The notes below the pieces were generated by a model. That model ran no database searches and was not told the origin of the DNA. It saw only the letters and a program-made list of their open reading frames with translations. A stretch of DNA of 7,139 nt from the NCBI GenBank assembly GCA_964390715.1, contig CAYMIM010000037.1:1-7139 (forward strand). Direction: 5' to 3'. The translations under genes and the position numbers were made by a program. Below, in pieces: positions 5,463 through 7,139 of this stretch. The stretch is from JACOVP01 sp964390715. GTDB lineage: Archaea; Nanobdellota; Nanobdellia; SCGC-AAA011-G17; UBA489. How positions within the stretch are numbered: position 1 is the stretch's first letter; every line of letters starts with the position of its first letter.

Positions 5463-5660
5463 ATGTTTTTATACTTCTTTTTTGCATTATCTATGGCTTT
5501 TTCTATAGGAATAGCGTTTTCCTCACTTATTAAGAGATCATGCAGTTTCCTTTTAGTACTATCTTTCTTTTGTCTCATACTCTTCCGTTATGTTACAGAT
5601 TCAAAAAGATTGTGGTGTTTCCAAATTAAGCTATTGATTTTTAAAGGATACTCTGTTTAG
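5463..5660 (+). CDS. Doubtful small hydrophobic ORF before truD
   Basis: The ORF codes for 65 residues with two hydrophobic stretches (1-22, MFLYFFFALSMAFS onward; 28-43) and basic residues between and after them (IKRS, DSKR). It lies in the 255-base gap between divergent GINS and truD and ends 6 bases before truD. In favour: the gap is unusually long for this compact window, and the ATG has suitable spacing to the TACTTAAA element. Against: the strand is T-rich, so any open frame would look hydrophobic (Phe, Leu, Ser); there is no Shine-Dalgarno motif; and truD appears to have its own promoter within it. A TTG at 5427 would lengthen it by 12 residues but remove the promoter fit. If it is not a gene, the gap holds only promoters and nothing else I can identify. 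Confidence 0.3.
   Translation: MFLYFFFALSMAFSIGIAFSSLIKRSCSFLLVLSFFCLILFRYVTDSKRLWCFQIKLLIFKGYSV
5638..5645 (+). promoter_or_regulatory. TATA-like box of truD
   Basis: TTTTTAAA is centred 25.5 bases before the truD ATG at 5667, predicting a leaderless or nearly leaderless mRNA. No Shine-Dalgarno motif is present at usable spacing. Confidence 0.5.
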
Positions 5661-5666
5661 AAATGT

Positions 5667-6572
5667 ATGGAGATCAAAACTCTTCCTGAAGACTTTGTTG
5701 TAAAAGAATTAGCTCAACTTCCCCTTGGGAAAGGAAAATATGACTACTATTTACTCCAGAAAAAAGGATGGACTACTCTTGGAGCTGTCAAACGATTAGC
5801 ACACTTCCTAGAGATTCCTCTCAAAGACATAGGATTTTGCGGCAACAAGGACAAACAAGCTGTGACTACTCAATATGTCTCTGTTGTTAATGCGCCGAGA
5901 AAGAAAGTTGAACACTTTGTTTTACCTGACGTGACGTTGACCTATCAAGGTTCTGGAGACAAACGACTGAACCTAGGAGATTTGGAAGGGAATGCGTTTG
6001 ATATTGTTGTTCGAGATTTATCAGAGAGAAAAGCACTGTCGATTACGAAGATTAAAAATCTCTTTGATGAGCAACGGTTTGGCGTTCAAAAAAATAATAC
6101 TGCTATTGGGAAAGCATTGATTCAAGGACGCTTCAAAGATGCGTGTGATTTGCTTGAGATTATCTATGAAGGCAAAGATTATCTGAAAGCATTGAGACTT
6201 ATCCCGAAGAAACTCCTTAGACTGTATGTTGCGAGCTATCAATCCTATCTGTGGAACACAGTGGCTGCAAAAGTTGAAGATGTGGAGACTGTTCCTTTAG
6301 TTGGTTTTTTGACTGAACTTCCTGGGAACATTGGGATACTGTATAAGCACTTACTCAAGAAAGAAGGCGTGCAGCCAGAAGATTTTTTGCTGAAATCCAT
6401 GCCAGAACTTTTGACTGAGGGAGATGAACGTCCACTGTATGCTGCTGTGCAGAACTTCTCGTATACTTATGAAGAGGATGAGTTGCATCCGACGCACTTT
6501 AAGTGCTTACTGCACTTTAAGCTGCAGAAAGGAGCGTACGCGACTATGGTCGTGAAACAGTTATTCAAATAG
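5667..6572 (+). CDS. truD: tRNA pseudouridine synthase TruD
   Basis: The 301-residue protein carries the TruD signatures: LPEDFVVKE (6-14), GFCGNKDKQAVTTQYVSV (56-73) with the catalytic Asp at 62, LEGNAFDIVVRDL (106-118), the FDEQRFG motif (133-139), AIGKALIQGRF (146-156), YVASYQSYLWN (187-197) and the closing FKLQKGAYATMVVKQL (284-299). TruD isomerises a uridine in tRNA (U13 in most studied cases) to pseudouridine. It is shorter than E. coli TruD (349) and clearly shorter than many archaeal homologues of about 400 residues; the shortening is mainly in the central TRUD insertion domain, about residues 200-255. All recognised catalytic-domain motifs remain, so I expect an active enzyme. The ATG at 5667 yields the family N-terminus; an out-of-frame ATG lies 4 bases upstream. 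Confidence 0.96.
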   Translation: MEIKTLPEDFVVKELAQLPLGKGKYDYYLLQKKGWTTLGAVKRLAHFLEIPLKDIGFCGNKDKQAVTTQYVSVVNAPRKKVEHFVLPDVTLTYQGSGDKRLNLGDLEGNAFDIVVRDLSERKALSITKIKNLFDEQRFGVQKNNTAIGKALIQGRFKDACDLLEIIYEGKDYLKALRLIPKKLLRLYVASYQSYLWNTVAAKVEDVETVPLVGFLTELPGNIGILYKHLLKKEGVQPEDFLLKSMPELLTEGDERPLYAAVQNFSYTYEEDELHPTHFKCLLHFKLQKGAYATMVVKQLFK

Positions 6573-6576
6573 ACAT

Positions 6577-6584
6577 CTTTAAAA
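6577..6584 (+). promoter_or_regulatory. TATA-like box for the ORF at 6608
   Basis: CTTTAAAA, 4 bases after the truD stop, is centred 27.5 bases before the ATG at 6608. The spacing matches the other promoters of the window and is the main reason to think a gene begins at 6608 rather than at the TTG at 6661. Confidence 0.45.
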
Positions 6585-6607
6585 CCTCAAATTCATCGCT
6601 CTTTTCT

Positions 6608-6748
6608 ATGAAAAAATTAGAAGACATATTTCGAATGGAGTATGATCATGTTATTATTGATTGCTGTCCGCGAAACGGCAAAACGAATGTACCTCTAAAA
6701 GACGCACTCTTGCTTTATCGAAGCGTGAATACAGTCGAAATGAATTAA
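6608..6748 (+). CDS. Short ORF, possible 5' part of a frameshifted small protein
   Basis: This ATG-started ORF of 46 residues begins MKKLEDIFRMEYDHVIIDCC and continues PRNGKTNVPLK, then DALLLYRSVNTVEMN. Its start lies 27 bases from a TATA-like box, as for the leaderless genes here. The first 31 residues look like real protein (charged helix, a beta strand DHVIID, a cysteine pair C19-C20 followed by PRNGK). It overlaps, in another frame, the ORF at 6661-6945, and neither alone has both a plausible promoter and a plausible end. I infer that the two could be one small gene joined by a -1 (or +2) shift somewhere in 6661-6748. Whether that is a sequencing error, a decayed gene or recoding cannot be decided here. 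No known family recognised. Confidence 0.4.
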   Translation: MKKLEDIFRMEYDHVIIDCCPRNGKTNVPLKDALLLYRSVNTVEMN

Positions 6749-6945
6749 AACACTCTCCTCGCGCGAAATACACTTTCTACTTTAATCTAAATATGGTTCT
6801 CTCTTTAGCATCTAGTGATAGAAGAGGACATTGCTTCGACGTCCATTGCTTTGTATGTGGTTCTACTTACAAGATAACTCCTCAATTCATTGCTGCTTAC
6901 TTACAAAGAGAAAACGCAGCTCGTTTTGACAAATCTAGTTCATAA
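6661..6945 (+). CDS. Small cysteine-containing hypothetical protein, start uncertain
   Basis: Read from a TTG at 6661 the ORF gives 94 residues. The C-terminal half looks like real protein: KYTFYFNLNMVLSLAS (36-51), then SDRRGHCFDVHCFVCGSTYK with C58, C63 and C66 (a HCFVCG zinc-knuckle-like turn), then ITPQFIAAYLQREN (72-85) as a probable helix. The N-terminal part is strongly basic. The TTG has neither a Shine-Dalgarno motif nor a nearby TATA-like box, and an in-frame TGA sits immediately before it, so this is probably not the true start. The first half may instead be read in the frame that begins at 6608. A single knuckle lacks enough ligands for a full zinc ribbon; the missing ones could come from the other frame (C19, C20). 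Function unknown. Confidence 0.5.
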   Translation: MLSAKRQNECTSKRRTLALSKREYSRNELKHSPRAKYTFYFNLNMVLSLASSDRRGHCFDVHCFVCGSTYKITPQFIAAYLQRENAARFDKSSS

Positions 6946-6947
6946 CT

Positions 6948-6955
6948 TTTATAAA
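6948..6955 (+). promoter_or_regulatory. TATA box of the ftsY-like gene
   Basis: TTTATAAA is centred 26.5 bases before the ATG at 6978. It is identical to the S27e operon box (3424-3431) and begins 3 bases after the preceding stop codon. Confidence 0.65.
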
Positions 6956-6977
6956 CGCCTTTTAGCCCTTCTCTAGT

Positions 6978-7139
6978 ATGTTTAAGTTCCTTAAGGATAA
7001 ACTGAAATCAGCCTTAGCCAAGATCACCAAGAAGGTTGAAGAGGAAGCTCCAGAAGAAATAGTAGAACAAGTAGTGGAGCAGCCAAAAGAGATTAAGAAG
7101 CCTAAGGTAGAGAAACTAACTAAACCTAAGAAAGAAGCT
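6978..7139 (+). CDS. ftsY: Probable FtsY (SRP receptor), N-terminus only
   Basis: Fifty-four codons are visible before the window ends. The start MFKFLKDKLKSALAKITKKV is the amphipathic, membrane-binding helix typical of archaeal FtsY, and is followed by an acidic stretch (EEEAPEEIVEQVVEQ, 21-35) and a Lys/Pro-rich linker (KEIKKPKVEKLTKPKKEA). FtsY is the receptor that docks the SRP-ribosome complex at the membrane; its NG GTPase domain would lie beyond the edge, so the assignment rests only on the N-terminal pattern. A protein with another charged coiled-coil N-terminus is the main alternative. The ATG lies 26 bases from a TTTATAAA box, so the mRNA is probably leaderless. Confidence 0.65.
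   Translation, partial: MFKFLKDKLKSALAKITKKVEEEAPEEIVEQVVEQPKEIKKPKVEKLTKPKKEA

Noticed and set aside
6621..6667. ParA/MinD-like YDxVIIDCxP motif in the short ORF at 6608
   Set aside because: The resemblance is limited to about ten residues; there is no P-loop and no room for an ATPase domain.
1..7139. CRISPR array, tRNA, rRNA, insertion sequence or integrase
   Set aside because: No regularly spaced repeats, T-arm-like GGTTCGA motifs, inverted terminal repeats or transposase-like sequences were seen on reading through the window.

Overview
The window comes from an archaeon, most likely a small-genome DPANN-type lineage (Woesearchaeota, Pacearchaeota or Nanoarchaeota are the best guesses, but the sequence does not fix the phylum). 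The archaeal assignment rests on eL42 (L44e), eS27 (S27e), aIF2-alpha, Nop10, an archaeal GINS subunit, a PAC2-family protein and TATA-type promoters. DNA is AT-rich and densely packed: two convergent gene pairs are separated by 0 and 2 bases, and several co-directional genes overlap.

Layout. (1) 1-1439, plus strand: an unrecognised soluble protein, probably cut by the left window edge, followed by a secreted Ser/Asn/Gln-rich protein. (2) 1440-3399, minus strand: an operon reading S27e, aIF2-alpha, Nop10, PAC2-family protein, with joints TAAATG and ATGA. (3) 3498-4472, plus strand: two unrecognised membrane proteins that each end in a two-helix hairpin with an LTG(Y/F)xV loop. (4) 4475-5411, minus strand: GINS subunit and L44e, overlapping by 14 bases. 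(5) 5412-5666: divergent promoter region with a doubtful small hydrophobic ORF. (6) 5667-6572, plus strand: TruD tRNA pseudouridine synthase. (7) 6573-6977: two overlapping short ORFs in different frames, possibly one small cysteine-bearing protein broken by a frameshift. (8) 6978 to the edge: the acidic/basic N-terminus of a probable FtsY (SRP receptor).

How the genes fit together. GINS, L44e, S27e, aIF2-alpha, Nop10 and PAC2 form a gene neighbourhood widely conserved in Archaea, tying replication (GINS), ribosome and initiation (L44e, S27e, aIF2-alpha), rRNA pseudouridylation (Nop10) and protein quality control (PAC2). Here it is split between L44e and S27e by the two oppositely oriented membrane-protein genes, and each half has its own promoter.

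A window-wide pattern helps fix start codons: most genes at the head of a transcript have a TATA-like box centred 25 to 29 bases before the start codon, which implies leaderless mRNAs, whereas internal operon genes carry Shine-Dalgarno motifs. No tRNA, rRNA, CRISPR array, IS element or integrase was seen. The most novel items are the LTG-hairpin membrane proteins and the frame-disrupted locus after truD.
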